Source: Nitrospinota bacterium (GTDB taxonomy: Bacteria > Nitrospinota > Nitrospinia > UBA9942). From it: DNA of 23,432 nt. A program made the translations under genes and the position numbers. Shown here in pieces: positions 6,907 through 14,468 of this stretch; positions within the stretch are counted from its first letter, which is position 1, and every line of letters begins with the position of its first letter. The notes below the pieces were generated by a model, which saw only the letters and a list, made by a program, of their open reading frames with translations, ran no database searches and was not told where the DNA came from. The stretch is from NCBI GenBank assembly GCA_003489165.1, contig DNJG01000159.1, positions 1 through 23,432 on the forward strand. The letters run 5' to 3'.

Positions 6907-8625
6907 ATGTCTTTTGATATAAGTATAAAGATTGCAGGACAGGCAGGTCAGGGGATTCAGTCCATTGCTGAAATACTGCTGAAGGTATTAAAACTTAACG
7001 GCCTGCATGTTTTTGCCTATCAGGATTATATGTCGCGGGTTCGCGGCGGACATAATTTCATGCAGGTCAGAATAAGTGACAGTCCTGTATACTCAATAAA
7101 GGAAGATTGCAATATACTTGTAGCCCTTGATACAAATAGTGTTGATGTGCATAGAAATGAGGTTCCAAAGGGAGGGGCTATAATCTATGACCCCCATTCC
7201 ACAATGGTGGACTCCCCTGATAACAGATTTATTCCGATTCCGATGAACAATCTCGCCAAAGAAGCTGGCAGTCCCGTCTTGAGCAATACAATATCTGCAG
7301 GTTCTATTCTGGCGCTATTGGATATAGATAAAATGGATGCAGAGGAATTTATAAAAAAACAGTTTGCCAAAAAGGGGGAAGAGGTTATAGGGAAAAATCT
7401 GAAGGCATTGGCGAAGGGGTATGCATATTTTTTGGAGAATTTTCGCAACTGGAAATTTACAGATATAAAGGCGCAGAAGAAAAACAAGACGATTTTAATA
7501 AACGGAAGTGAGGCGGTGGGGTTTGGTGCTATTGCCGGCGGATGCCAGTTCATTGCTGCCTATCCAATGAGCCCTTCTACTGGAGTCTTTACATATATTA
7601 CAGGTAAGGCAAAAGAATTTAATATTATTTCTGAGCAGGCAGAGGATGAGATTGCGGCAATAAATATGGCATTGGGCGCTTCTTTTGCTGGTGCAAGGGC
7701 AATGACAACCACATCAGGCGGCGGTTTAAGTCTAATGGCGGAGGGTTTGAGTTTGGCAGGCGTAATGGAGGCACCGGTTGTAGTTGTAAATGCCCAGAGA
7801 CCTGGCCCTGCAACAGGTCTTGCAACAAGGACAGGACAGGAAGATTTAGAGTATGTTCTGCATATTGGACATGGGGAATTTCCGCGATTTATCTTTGCAC
7901 CGGGGCATCATGAGGAGGCATTTTTTACTACAATCCATGCATTCAATCTCTCGGACAAATATCAGGTCCCTGCCTTTATTTTAATTGACCAGTATTTTGC
8001 AGATACTTATGCAACAGAGAAGGAATTTGATTTGAATAAAGTAAAGGCTATCAGTTATCAGCCGTCAGTTGTCAGTACTCCATATCTTAGATATAAAATT
8101 ACGAAGGACGGTGTATCACCGAGGGCATATCCGATGCAGGGTGATTTCACATTTATAGCGGACAGCCACGAGCATACAGAGAATGGTCACATAACAGAAG
8201 ATGGAGAAGTTAGAAATAAAATGGTGGAGAAACGTTTCAGGAAATTGAAGGGTATGCAGAAGGAATTTGGCAAACCAACCTATTATGGTGATAAACTTGT
8301 CCCTTCAGGCAGTGAGAAGGGAAAGGCAAAGACTGTGTTTATAACATGGGGTTCAAACTACGGTGTTGTAAGGGAGACTGTTGATTGTTTGAAGAAACAG
8401 AAACGTTCAGTTGCTATGCTTCATTTTAACCGCATCTATCCATTTCCGAGAAAAGAAGCAGTATCACTACTTAAAGGGGCAAAGGAGATAATTACAGTAG
8501 AAAATAATTATCAAGGACAATTCGGCAATATATTAAAGGCAGAGACAGGAATAGAGGCAGATAGAAAAATCTTAAAATACGATGGCAGGCCATTTACAGT
8601 GGAGTATATTCTAAAAAGAATTTAA
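6907..8625 (+). CDS. korA: 2-oxoacid:ferredoxin oxidoreductase, fused gamma-alpha subunit
   Basis: This 572-residue protein is the KorA-type fusion of the gamma domain (about residues 1-190, with AGQAGQGIQS near the start) and the alpha domain (about 195-570, starting INGSEAVGFGAIAGGC, with the YPMSPSTG core). With KorB it oxidatively decarboxylates a 2-oxoacid, probably 2-oxoglutarate, to the acyl-CoA and reduces ferredoxin. That reaction runs an anaerobic or microaerophilic TCA cycle and in some lineages the reductive TCA cycle. The start ATG has AAGGAG eight bases upstream. Four tandem 7-mers (8049-8076) encode a stretch at about residues 381-390, just before the conserved PYLRYKIT. korB follows 39 bases after the stop. 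The true substrate (pyruvate, 2-oxoglutarate or branched-chain oxoacid) is not certain. Confidence 0.9.
   Translation: MSFDISIKIAGQAGQGIQSIAEILLKVLKLNGLHVFAYQDYMSRVRGGHNFMQVRISDSPVYSIKEDCNILVALDTNSVDVHRNEVPKGGAIIYDPHSTMVDSPDNRFIPIPMNNLAKEAGSPVLSNTISAGSILALLDIDKMDAEEFIKKQFAKKGEEVIGKNLKALAKGYAYFLENFRNWKFTDIKAQKKNKTILINGSEAVGFGAIAGGCQFIAAYPMSPSTGVFTYITGKAKEFNIISEQAEDEIAAINMALGASFAGARAMTTTSGGGLSLMAEGLSLAGVMEAPVVVVNAQRPGPATGLATRTGQEDLEYVLHIGHGEFPRFIFAPGHHEEAFFTTIHAFNLSDKYQVPAFILIDQYFADTYATEKEFDLNKVKAISYQPSVVSTPYLRYKITKDGVSPRAYPMQGDFTFIADSHEHTENGHITEDGEVRNKMVEKRFRKLKGMQKEFGKPTYYGDKLVPSGSEKGKAKTVFITWGSNYGVVRETVDCLKKQKRSVAMLHFNRIYPFPRKEAVSLLKGAKEIITVENNYQGQFGNILKAETGIEADRKILKYDGRPFTVEYILKRI
8049..8076. 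repeat. four tandem 7-mers inside korA
   Basis: TATCAGT, TATCAGC, CGTCAGT and TGTCAGT lie head to tail with exact 7-base period inside the coding sequence. This is the same architecture as the arms of the intergenic elements, which suggests a half-element absorbed into the gene. It encodes ISYQPSVVS in a linker before a conserved block. No net lengthening is obvious. Confidence 0.5.
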
Positions 8626-8627
8626 TA

Positions 8628-8664
8628 GGACGCAGATTGACGCAGATATAAACAGAGATAATCT
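8628..8664. repeat. half-element, GACGCAGAT units, between korA and korB
   Basis: GACGCAGATT and GACGCAGATA follow each other and lead into AACAGAGATAATCT, directly abutting the korB ATG. No complementary arm is present. The spacer is essentially the repeat alone, so korB has no recognisable Shine-Dalgarno sequence beyond the AGAG inside it. Confidence 0.6.
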
Positions 8665-9573
8665 ATGGAAAACACAAATCCATTTCATTATGAAGGTGAG
8701 CTTTCGTGGTGTCCGGGGTGCGGAGATTTTCAGATATTAAAATCTGTGGAGAAAACCCTGACTTCACTGAATAAAAAGCCTTCAGAGGTAGTGCTGGTTT
8801 CAGGGATTGGTCAGGCTGCGAAACTACCACATTATATCCATGCAAATGGGTTTAACGGGCTTCATGGAAGGGCATTGCCGCCTGCCTTTGGCATAAAAGC
8901 TTTTAATAGAGATTTGACTGTCCTCGTGACAACAGGTGATGGGGATTGTTATGGTGAAGGGGGCAACCACCTTATTCATGCAATAAGGAGAAATATTGAT
9001 ATAACTGTAATTGTCCACAATAATCAGGTCTATGGACTTACAAAGGGGCAGGCATCACCAACATCCGAGGTTGGTATGGTTACAAAGACCCAGCCGTATG
9101 GTGTTGTATCGCTTCCATTTAATCCAATTGCCTTTGCAATTGCTATGGATACGCCATTTGTTGCACGGAGTTATTCAAAGGAGATAGATTTTACAGCAGA
9201 ACTTATAAGACAGGGAGTTGAGACAAAAGGTTTTGCATTAATAGATATATTACAGCCCTGTGTGTCATTTAATAAGATTAATACATATCAGTGGTATTCC
9301 CAGCGGGTATATAAACTGGACAACACCTATGACCCGACAAACAGGGTAAAAGCATTTGAGAAATCTCTTGAATGGGGAGATAAGATACCAATCGGTGTTA
9401 TATATCGTTCACAGAGGCAAACTTATGATGAGACTTTGGATAGACTCGGCATTAAGCCTCAGATAAACCCCGCACACAACCTAATACAAAGAGGCTCCTC
9501 GCAGGGGGTTATGTGCGGGGTAAACACCCTGCCTGACCTATCAAAGGTAAAATCCCTCCTGAGTGAATTTTGA
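8665..9573 (+). CDS. korB: 2-oxoacid:ferredoxin oxidoreductase beta subunit
   Basis: This 302-residue subunit binds thiamine diphosphate and an iron-sulfur cluster. CPGCGD is at residues 16-21, the TPP motif starts with GDGD at 91-94 and continues to NN at 119-120, and the QPCVSFN block carries a further cysteine. The position often filled by a cluster cysteine in SGIGC is Gln50 (SGIGQAAK). That points to a subfamily with altered cluster ligation or to a different fourth ligand. It works with KorA, encoded immediately upstream. The C-terminal 35 residues contain a strong inverted repeat at DNA level (9468-9520). ribF follows after 105 bases. Confidence 0.92.
   Translation: MENTNPFHYEGELSWCPGCGDFQILKSVEKTLTSLNKKPSEVVLVSGIGQAAKLPHYIHANGFNGLHGRALPPAFGIKAFNRDLTVLVTTGDGDCYGEGGNHLIHAIRRNIDITVIVHNNQVYGLTKGQASPTSEVGMVTKTQPYGVVSLPFNPIAFAIAMDTPFVARSYSKEIDFTAELIRQGVETKGFALIDILQPCVSFNKINTYQWYSQRVYKLDNTYDPTNRVKAFEKSLEWGDKIPIGVIYRSQRQTYDETLDRLGIKPQINPAHNLIQRGSSQGVMCGVNTLPDLSKVKSLLSEF
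9468..9520. repeat. inverted repeat inside the 3' end of korB
   Basis: Fourteen-base arms at 9468-9481 (starting CCCCGCACA) and 9507-9520 (ending TGTGCGGGG) pair with one mismatch around a 25-base loop. It encodes the HNLIQRGSSQGVMCGV stretch of the KorB tail and is GC-rich compared with its surroundings. It may be an inserted palindrome or an mRNA hairpin near the gene end. Confidence 0.65.
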
Positions 9574-9639
9574 AAAACAAAAAATACAATATAACCGAAG
9601 AAATGCGGAGGATAGGGATAAAAAACAAGTGTAAAAAAT

Positions 9640-9670
9640 CTCTGTGTCTCTGCGTCTCTGTGGTTTATAA
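9640..9670. repeat. half-element, CTCTGTG units, directly before ribF
   Basis: CTCTGTGT, CTCTGCGT and CTCTGTGG followed by TTTATAA form the right arm of the CACAGAG-type element with no left arm. It ends eight bases before the ribF ATG, leaving that gene without a Shine-Dalgarno sequence. Confidence 0.75.
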
Positions 9671-9678
9671 TTTTTAAA

Positions 9679-10629
9679 ATGAAGGTCATAAGAGGTTCAC
9701 AGAATATTAAAGATAAAGTAAAAAACCCGATTCTTACACTCGGCAATTTTGATGGTGTCCATCTTGGACACAGGGAGATATTCAGAAGGGTAGTGGAGAG
9801 GGCAAGAGAGATTCAAGGGACAAGTATAGTCTATACCTTTGAACCGCACCCATTGCGAATAGTAGCACCGAGCAGAACCCCGCCGATCCTGACCACTTTT
9901 AGAAAGAAGATGCAATTGATAGAGAAGTCTGCTATAGATATAGTTGTGTGTGCTGATTTTACAAAGAGGTTTGCCGACCAGCATCCGAGGGATTTTGCAA
10001 GAGATACATTGTCAGGAAAAATCGGCGTAAAAGAGGTCTTTGTTGGATATGACTACACCTTTGGAAAAGGGAGGGAAGGGACTATTGACTACCTTAAAAA
10101 AATGGGGGAGGAGTTTGGATTTAAGGTAACGGTCATAGATGCACTAACAATTAATGGAGAGATAGTCAGCAGCACGCTTTTAAGGGATACAATTGAAGAC
10201 GGTAAGGTTGAGAAGGCAAAGGGGTTGCTGGGAAGGTATTATTCAATTGAGGGGCGGGTTGTTGATGGTTTTAAAAAGGGGAGTGTAATAGGTTTCCCAA
10301 CTGCAAATATAGACACATCTTACGATTTGATACCCCATACAGGTGTCTATGTTGTAAAAACACTGTTTGATGAGGAAATTTATGATGGTGTGGCAAATGT
10401 AGGTTTTAATCCCACCTTTCACAGAGACAGATTGAGTGTTGAGGTTCATATATTTAATTTCAGCAGTGATATATATGGTAGAGAGATAGAGGTGTTTTTT
10501 ATAAAAAGGGTAAGAGATGAGGTTGAATTTACCTCTGCCAATGAATTAAAAATACAGATAGAGAAAGATGTAGATAGTGCAAGGGAGATATTGAAGGGAG
10601 TAAGCAGGCAGGAGTTGGATGTAAACTGA
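9679..10629 (+). CDS. ribF: bifunctional riboflavin kinase / FAD synthetase
   Basis: This 316-residue protein phosphorylates riboflavin to FMN and adenylylates FMN to FAD in the cytoplasm. The FAD synthetase half (about residues 1-183) has the nucleotidyltransferase motif GNFDGVHLGH (22-31) and VSSTLLRD (163-170). The flavokinase half (about 185-310) has GFPTANID (205-212) and VANVGFNPTF (238-247). Length and order are normal. The start is ATG 9679, right after a half-element and without a ribosome-binding site; no better in-frame start is visible. The UPF0104 gene follows at 19 bases, so korAB, ribF and the following genes could form one transcript. Confidence 0.95.
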   Translation: MKVIRGSQNIKDKVKNPILTLGNFDGVHLGHREIFRRVVERAREIQGTSIVYTFEPHPLRIVAPSRTPPILTTFRKKMQLIEKSAIDIVVCADFTKRFADQHPRDFARDTLSGKIGVKEVFVGYDYTFGKGREGTIDYLKKMGEEFGFKVTVIDALTINGEIVSSTLLRDTIEDGKVEKAKGLLGRYYSIEGRVVDGFKKGSVIGFPTANIDTSYDLIPHTGVYVVKTLFDEEIYDGVANVGFNPTFHRDRLSVEVHIFNFSSDIYGREIEVFFIKRVRDEVEFTSANELKIQIEKDVDSAREILKGVSRQELDVN

Positions 10630-10648
10630 TGATGTAGATAGTAGATAA

Positions 10649-11683
10649 ATGAAAAATAAACATTTAATTATAACGATTCTGATTACTCTTGGGGCGCTCT
10701 ATTATACTTTTAAGAACATAACATTTAGTGAGCTTTTAAAAGCCCTTTCCACTGTCAACTACCTTAGCCTTTTGCCTGCAATTTTAATCATTATATTAAC
10801 CTATTTTTTCAGGGCAATCCGTTGGAAGTATCTGGTGGCACCTCTTAAAAATGGTGTAAAGACATCAAATCTGTTCTCTCCCCTGATGATAGGGTTTATG
10901 GGTAATTTGCTCCCAGCAAGGGCGGGTGAATTTATAAGGGCTTATCTTCTTGGTAAGAAAGAAAACCTCTCATTTAGTGTTTCATTTGCTACAGTTTTTG
11001 TTGAAAGGTTATTTGACCTTATCTTTCTTATGCTTATCATGACATGGTTGTTGGTCTTCAAGGCAGATATATTTCTTTCAGCAGGAAATTTTAAGGATGT
11101 AGCGGTTGTCAGCATACTCCGCAAATTTGGCTTGATGACATTTATTCTATCAATCGGCATAGTAATCTTTTCGTATCTCCTCCTTCATTTCAGAGAGAAA
11201 ATGTTAAATATAATAAGGTTTATAGTTAAGCCCTTTCCAGAGAGGTTTTCATACAGGTTAATAGAATTTATCAATTCTTTTGCTCAGGGGCTTGGAATCC
11301 TTAATGATATAAAATCTCTCTTTTTAATCAGTATGCTTTCGGCAATCATATGGGTATTTATGATAGGCAGTTATTACCCGTTCTATTTAGCCTTTGGGTT
11401 TAATGAACTGCCATATATATCAATCCTTGTGCTAACTGTAGTAATTGGTGTCCTTATAAGCCTATTTCCGACACCGGGATTTCTCGGCTCCTATCAGGCA
11501 GCATGTGTAATAGGGCTTCATGAGATATATAAGGTGCCTGAGGTTGAAGCAGTAAACTTTGGGATAATAAGCTGGTTTGTACAGATGGGGGTAGTATTTG
11601 TTCTGGGGATTTATTTTATATTCAAGGAAAATATATCAATTAAAGAGTTAAAGAGTTTTAGGGTTAAGGAGTTAAAGAGTTAA
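10649..11683 (+). CDS. UPF0104 / LPG-synthase-TM family integral membrane protein
   Basis: This 344-residue polytopic protein has about eight hydrophobic segments and matches the lysylphosphatidylglycerol synthase transmembrane (UPF0104, AglD-like) family. Family landmarks are YFFRAIRWKYL (about residues 52-62), GNLLPARAGEFIRAYLLG (about 85-102) and the late PTPGFLGSYQ. Members are linked to lipid or glycolipid handling, but the exact role is unknown here, and the soluble aminoacyl-transfer domain of MprF is absent. The last dozen or so residues (KELKSFRVKELKS) are encoded by the left arm of a palindromic repeat that also supplies the stop codon. The native C-terminus was therefore probably replaced or extended. 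Confidence 0.82.
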   Translation: MKNKHLIITILITLGALYYTFKNITFSELLKALSTVNYLSLLPAILIIILTYFFRAIRWKYLVAPLKNGVKTSNLFSPLMIGFMGNLLPARAGEFIRAYLLGKKENLSFSVSFATVFVERLFDLIFLMLIMTWLLVFKADIFLSAGNFKDVAVVSILRKFGLMTFILSIGIVIFSYLLLHFREKMLNIIRFIVKPFPERFSYRLIEFINSFAQGLGILNDIKSLFLISMLSAIIWVFMIGSYYPFYLAFGFNELPYISILVLTVVIGVLISLFPTPGFLGSYQAACVIGLHEIYKVPEVEAVNFGIISWFVQMGVVFVLGIYFIFKENISIKELKSFRVKELKS

Positions 11684-11742
11684 GAAAATGAGGACTTTTT
11701 TAAACTCCATAACTCTTCAACTCTTCAACTCACTAACTTCCT
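11639..11742. repeat. palindromic element with AGAGTTAA-type arms overlapping the end of the UPF0104 gene
   Basis: The left arm (about 11640-11686) repeats TTAAAGAG, TTAAGGAG and similar 7-8-mers. The right arm (about 11702-11741) repeats AACTCTTC and related units, its approximate reverse complement. The left arm encodes the last residues and stop of the upstream gene. The right arm ends two bases before the ATG of the cysteine desulfurase gene, which has no Shine-Dalgarno sequence. Confidence 0.85.
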
Positions 11743-11743
11743 T

Positions 11744-12919
11744 ATGAGCATCTATCTTGATAATGCAGCAACATCTTTTCCAAAGCCCGAATCAGTCTAT
11801 AAAGATGTAAGTGATACCCTTAGAAAATACGGCTCAAGCCCCGGCAGGGGCGGGCATAAGATGTCCTTACAGACTGAAAGAATAATCTTTGAGACAAGGG
11901 AGAGAATAGCCTCCTTCTTTAACATCCCATCCAGCAGTAATGTCATATTTACATTCAATGTAACGATGGGAATAAATCTCGCATTAAAGGGTTTTCTAAA
12001 GGCAGGCGACCATGTAATAACATCAAGTATGGAGCATAACGCTGTAATGAGACCTCTTAAGAGATTGGAAAATCCCCCCCTTCCCCCCTTTACTAAAGGG
12101 GGGGGTGGGGGTATTAGTAAGACTGTTGTCCAGTGTTCATCAGAGGGATTTCTCAACCCGAAAGATATAGAAAAGGAGATAAAACCAGATACAAAATTAA
12201 TTGTCATTACCCATGCATCAAATGTTGTGGGGACAATACTGCCGATTCGTGAGGTTGGAGAAATAGCAAAGAAAAAAGGGATAGCTTTTTTGGTGGATGC
12301 CGCACAGTCTGCAGGATTACTACCAATTGATGTTCAGAGGGATAATATTGATATGCTTGGATGCACAGGGCATAAGAGCCTCTTTGGTCCACAGGGGACA
12401 GGATTTCTTTATATAAAAGACGGGCTTGATGTAAAACCATTGATTGAAGGCGGGACAGGCAGCAATTCAGAATCTGACGAGATGCCAGATTTTTTTCCTG
12501 ATAAATATCAGGCAGGGACACTGAATACTCCGGGTATTGCAGGGCTTGGTGCAGGGATAGAGTTTATACAGGATGAGGGGTTGAAAAAAATCAGGGATAA
12601 GGAATTGCATCTTACTACTGAAATTATGAATGGGCTTAAAAATATTAAAGGTGTGAAACTCTATGGTTCTCTAAACCCATTAGAAAGGGTAGCTGTTGTA
12701 TCATTCAATATTGAAGGGAAAGACCCTGCCGAGGTAGGGAATATTTTAAACGAGAAATACGATATTATGAGCCGTGTCGGACTCCACTGTGCCCCAAATG
12801 CCCACAGGACAATAGGGACATTTCCAGTAGGGACAGTGAGGGTCAGCGTGGGGTATTTTAATACCGAAGGTGATATTGATAAACTGATTAAGGCAGTGAG
12901 AGATATTGCTAAGGCTTAA
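11744..12919 (+). CDS. cysteine desulfurase family protein (class V aminotransferase)
   Basis: This 391-residue PLP enzyme resembles the TIGR01977 cysteine desulfurases. It would release sulfur from cysteine as a protein persulfide for Fe-S or other sulfur transfer. Residues visible: YLDNAATSFPKP near the N-terminus, His101 in MEHNAV, Asp185 in VDAAQS, the PLP lysine Lys211 in TGHKS and the catalytic Cys349 in GLHCAPNAHRT. Residues 110 to about 124 (NPPLPPFTKGGGGGI) are not part of the family; they come from a palindromic C/G-run element (12071-12114) inserted in frame. The insertion falls between the His101 segment and the next strand, probably in a surface loop, so activity may be kept. The 3' end overlaps the convergent lipoprotein gene by 11 bases. 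Confidence 0.9.
   Translation: MSIYLDNAATSFPKPESVYKDVSDTLRKYGSSPGRGGHKMSLQTERIIFETRERIASFFNIPSSSNVIFTFNVTMGINLALKGFLKAGDHVITSSMEHNAVMRPLKRLENPPLPPFTKGGGGGISKTVVQCSSEGFLNPKDIEKEIKPDTKLIVITHASNVVGTILPIREVGEIAKKKGIAFLVDAAQSAGLLPIDVQRDNIDMLGCTGHKSLFGPQGTGFLYIKDGLDVKPLIEGGTGSNSESDEMPDFFPDKYQAGTLNTPGIAGLGAGIEFIQDEGLKKIRDKELHLTTEIMNGLKNIKGVKLYGSLNPLERVAVVSFNIEGKDPAEVGNILNEKYDIMSRVGLHCAPNAHRTIGTFPVGTVRVSVGYFNTEGDIDKLIKAVRDIAKA
12071..12114. repeat. palindromic C-run/G-run element inserted in the cysteine desulfurase gene
   Basis: AATCCCCCCC then TTCCCCCCTTTA faces TAAAGGGGGGGG then TGGGGGTATT; 18 of 22 positions pair. It is read in frame as NPPLPPFTKGGGGG. I know this peptide and palindrome as a recurrent dispersed element in other bacterial genomes (recollection, not a search). 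Confidence 0.85.
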
Positions 12920-14450
12920 AATATATATCTTTTAGAGAAATCATGTCCTCGTCAGGATAGAGTGTAAAACCATCTATATTTTTCTTCATTACAGCTACAT
13001 TTACAGAATGCCAGAGGCTGATATACGGAAGTTCCTCTGATATTGTCTTTTGAATTTTACTATATATCTCCTTTCTCTTTTCTTGAGATAAAGTTATCCT
13101 GCCCTGCTCAAGGAGGGCGTCTACTTGAGAATTTGAATACCTCACCCTGTTTGCACCATCAGGAGGGAAGCTTGATGAGTGAAACATATAGTGAAATATA
13201 TCAGGGTCTGATATACCGACCCATGTGAGTGAGAAGACCTGAAAATTCCCTGATTTTATATCTGAAAAAAATGTCCCCCATTCGTATGTCCTTATCTCCA
13301 TCTCAACGCCCACCTTTCTTAACTGCTCCTGAAAAACCTCTGCAATCCTTTTTCTTAATTCATTCTGGGATGTCTTGAATGTTAGCTTAAATCTTATCCC
13401 TGTTTCTTTTGAAATCGGGTATCCTGCCTCATCTAACAATTTTTTTGAGAGTTCAGGATTGTAGTCATAATTTTTCAAATTATGCTCATAAGCCCAATTG
13501 TATTCTGTCAGTATCCCATCTAACTTTTTAGCTAATCCTTTTAATATATATTTGCAAATGCCATCCCTGTCAATTGCATGGGCAATCGCCTGTCTTATCT
13601 TCAGGTTTTTTAAAATCGGGTCATTAAGATTAAAACCAATATATGAATAATTTGTTCCTATATTTTTAATAATTTTTAAATTTTTATTTTTTTCAAGCCT
13701 TGGCAGGATGTCAGGGGTTATCGGATTCATGAGAAGGTCTATGTCCCCCTTTTCAAGTTCAAGCACCCTTATTGTCTCATCAGGGATTATCTTATAAATT
13801 ACGCCACTAATATTTGGTCTGCCTTCAAAATAGCTGTTGTTAGCAGATAGTATTACCTTTTCATCCTGCACCCATTCTTTTAAAATAAATGGGCCTGTCC
13901 CAATCGGATGACTGCCAAAATCACTCCCCTTTTCTCTGGCTATGTGTTCAGGGATAATTGCAAGTGTCATATTGTCAAGAAAAGGTGCAAATGGTTCTTT
14001 AAGAATAAAAATTACAGTGTAGTCATCAGGCGTTTTTATCTCTTTAATTCTGTCATATCCACCTTTTTTGGGAGATTTGTTGGCAGGTTCAAGTATAAAT
14101 TCGTAGGTATATTTTACATCCTTTGATGTCAATTCACTTCCATTGTGAAACTTTATCCCCTTTTTAAGATGGAATATATATGTAATATCATCTATCATCT
14201 CCCATTTCTCAGTCAAATCAGGTATAAGCCTCATATTCTCATCTCGTTTTACAAGACCATTAAAAAGAAGACTGGTTATCTTGCCTGATATAGCGTCCAT
14301 TGAGAAGCGAGGGTCAAGATTGGTGGGGTTTGATTCAATTGCTATAGTAATAATATTACTTTCCTCTGCTTCTTTTAATGAGCAGGCAGGAATGAAAAAA
14401 AGAAATAAAAATATTATTTTAATTATTTTTCTGTGTAAATCCGTGTCCAT
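12909..14450 (-). CDS. oligopeptide-binding lipoprotein (ABC transporter substrate-binding protein, family 5)
   Basis: This 513-residue protein belongs to the SBP_bac_5 peptide/nickel-binding family. Landmarks are NLDPRFSMDAISG, YIFHLKKGIKFHNGSELTS, PIGTGPFILKEW and the C-terminal SLWHSVNVAV. Residues 9-23 form a hydrophobic signal ending in a lipobox-like IPAC, so it should be anchored outside the inner membrane and deliver peptides to a permease. It could serve the OppD/OppF-type ATPases at 2830-4870, but no permease is in the window. The first eight residues (MDTDLHRK), including the only plausible start codon, come from a repeat half-element, and no Shine-Dalgarno is visible. Its 3' end overlaps the cysteine desulfurase gene. 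Confidence 0.88.
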   Translation of the reverse strand: MDTDLHRKIIKIIFLFLFFIPACSLKEAEESNIITIAIESNPTNLDPRFSMDAISGKITSLLFNGLVKRDENMRLIPDLTEKWEMIDDITYIFHLKKGIKFHNGSELTSKDVKYTYEFILEPANKSPKKGGYDRIKEIKTPDDYTVIFILKEPFAPFLDNMTLAIIPEHIAREKGSDFGSHPIGTGPFILKEWVQDEKVILSANNSYFEGRPNISGVIYKIIPDETIRVLELEKGDIDLLMNPITPDILPRLEKNKNLKIIKNIGTNYSYIGFNLNDPILKNLKIRQAIAHAIDRDGICKYILKGLAKKLDGILTEYNWAYEHNLKNYDYNPELSKKLLDEAGYPISKETGIRFKLTFKTSQNELRKRIAEVFQEQLRKVGVEMEIRTYEWGTFFSDIKSGNFQVFSLTWVGISDPDIFHYMFHSSSFPPDGANRVRYSNSQVDALLEQGRITLSQEKRKEIYSKIQKTISEELPYISLWHSVNVAVMKKNIDGFTLYPDEDMISLKDIYFKP

Positions 14451-14460
14451 CTGTGGCTAA
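14431..14460. repeat. half-element, CCGTGTCC/CTGTGG units, supplying the start of the lipoprotein gene
   Basis: On the minus strand this reads TTAGCCACAG, ATGGACACGG, ATTTACACAG: three units of about ten bases. The ATG of the middle unit is the start codon of the substrate-binding protein. No complementary arm is present. Confidence 0.7.
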
Positions 14461-14468
14461 ATAAATCT

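Noticed and set aside
11797..12207. A 136-residue minus-strand frame antisense to the cysteine desulfurase
   Set aside because: It only mirrors a well-supported gene; its Pro/Gly-rich part is the other strand of the palindromic insertion.
2830..14450. A complete opp operon
   Set aside because: The two ATPases and the binding lipoprotein are 8 kb apart with unrelated genes between, and no permease genes are present in the window.
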